From: Burkholderiales bacterium
GTDB lineage: Bacteria > Pseudomonadota > Gammaproteobacteria > Burkholderiales > Burkholderiaceae_C
NCBI GenBank assembly: GCA_947450745.1
Contig: CANFYD010000010.1
Coordinates: 1 to 19,322 of the forward strand
Reading direction: 5' to 3'
DNA length: 19,322 nucleotides
Part shown: piece after piece, positions 18,916 through 19,322 of the stretch
How positions within the stretch are numbered: the stretch's first letter is position 1
Layout: each line of letters begins with the position of its first letter
Notes under the pieces: generated by a model
Told to the model about the DNA's origin: nothing
What the model saw: the letters and a program-made list of their open reading frames with translations, nothing else
The model's database searches: none
Made by a program: the position numbers and the translations under genes

Positions 18916-19322
18916 CGACGCCGAAACAGCGCCAACTGACCCTGGCTGCCGCGTTGGCGCTGACGCTGGCCGCCACGCTGTGGCTGGCCGCCAGCGACGA
19001 GGCCGACAACAACAAAGCAGCGCAGCCGGTGGCCGGCAACAGCCGTGCGCCGGTGTTGAGTTCGGGTTCAAGTCGCAGCGCCACCGCTGCGGGACTGAGC
19101 AAAACAGCAGCCGGTACGAAAGCCGACGACGCCGCCGCGCCGCTCGATTGGGCACCGGTTGCCCGGCCCGCCTGGGCGCAGCCGCCGTCCGACGAGGCTC
19201 AATTCGCCGCCTGGTCACCGCCGCCACCGCCGCCCGCGCCGACCTTCGTCGCCCCACCGCCGCCACCGCCGGCCGCACCGCAAGCGCCACCGTTCCCCTA
19301 TCAATTGATCGGCCGCTTGGTC
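18912..19322 (+). CDS. GspC/PilP-like Pro-rich inner-membrane protein (partial; 3' end outside window)
   Basis: The first 137 codons start MTTPKQRQLTLAAALALTLA. One TM or signal anchor (about 8-27) is followed by a low-complexity Ala/Ser stretch and a Pro-rich linker (about 103-127, with PPPPPPAP and PPPPPPAAP). The window ends at FPYQLIGRLV, which looks like the start of a GspC homology-region / PilP-type beta domain that contacts the secretin. The place in the operon (after the PilO-like gene) fits PilP, MshK or GspC, and a secretin gene would be expected next. I recall proteins of this shape being mis-named translation initiation factor of a secretion system X in Ralstonia/Cupriavidus. The ATG overlaps the upstream stop (ATGA). 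Confidence 0.65.
   Translation, partial: MTTPKQRQLTLAAALALTLAATLWLAASDEADNNKAAQPVAGNSRAPVLSSGSSRSATAAGLSKTAAGTKADDAAAPLDWAPVARPAWAQPPSDEAQFAAWSPPPPPPAPTFVAPPPPPPAAPQAPPFPYQLIGRLV

Overview
The window is GC-rich (by eye about two thirds G+C) bacterial chromosome. GC-rich codon use, the protein families and the repeat types all suggest a betaproteobacterium of the order Burkholderiales, probably from the Comamonadaceae / Rubrivivax-Leptothrix side. That placement is inference. No rRNA, tRNA, CRISPR array, transposase or phage gene was seen.

Layout. (1) Bases 1-1241, minus strand: the first 413 codons of the DNA helicase gene recQ, cut by the window edge. (2) 1442-4117, plus strand: a small cupin protein, single-stranded DNA-binding protein (ssb, with a clear intrinsic terminator at 2842-2878) and a class I SAM-dependent methyltransferase with an NPPW motif. 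(3) 4423-8214: a 1263-residue fused HyuA+HyuB enzyme of the ATP-dependent 5-oxoprolinase type, carrying what looks like an intergenic repeat inserted in frame. (4) 8357-8776: a regulatory-looking stretch with an AT-rich patch, a NarL-like palindrome, degenerate 16-bp repeats and an 11-C run. (5) 8777-13023: two translationally coupled sensor kinases, a membrane CHASE-PAS-HisKA-HATPase-REC hybrid followed by a soluble REC-HisKA-HATPase protein. (6) 13024-13449: a repeat-filled gap. (7) 13450-19322: a tight operon for a non-canonical type II secretion / type IV pilus-like machine: pseudopilin GspG, platform protein GspF, ATPase GspE, a GspL/PilN-like protein, a GspM/PilO-like protein and the start of a GspC/PilP-like Pro-rich protein that runs off the window.

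Two families of intergenic repeats punctuate the single-gene units. One is a long (about 100-140 bp) imperfect palindrome in three copies (1321-1423, 4120-4258, 8214-8356). Two of these start at or within 3 bases of a stop codon, and their outer arms differ between copies in a compensating way. The other has paired, inverted REP-like ends carrying the 5'-GTAG signature (1960-2077, 4284-4369, 13100-13222).

The most interesting parts are the secretion-like operon, whose gene order and small inner-membrane proteins differ from the classical gspC-to-gspN operon, the kinase pair directly upstream of it with a hypermutable C tract in its leader, and the repeat captured inside the oxoprolinase gene. 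Nothing in the sequence proves that the kinases control the secretion operon; that link rests only on adjacency.
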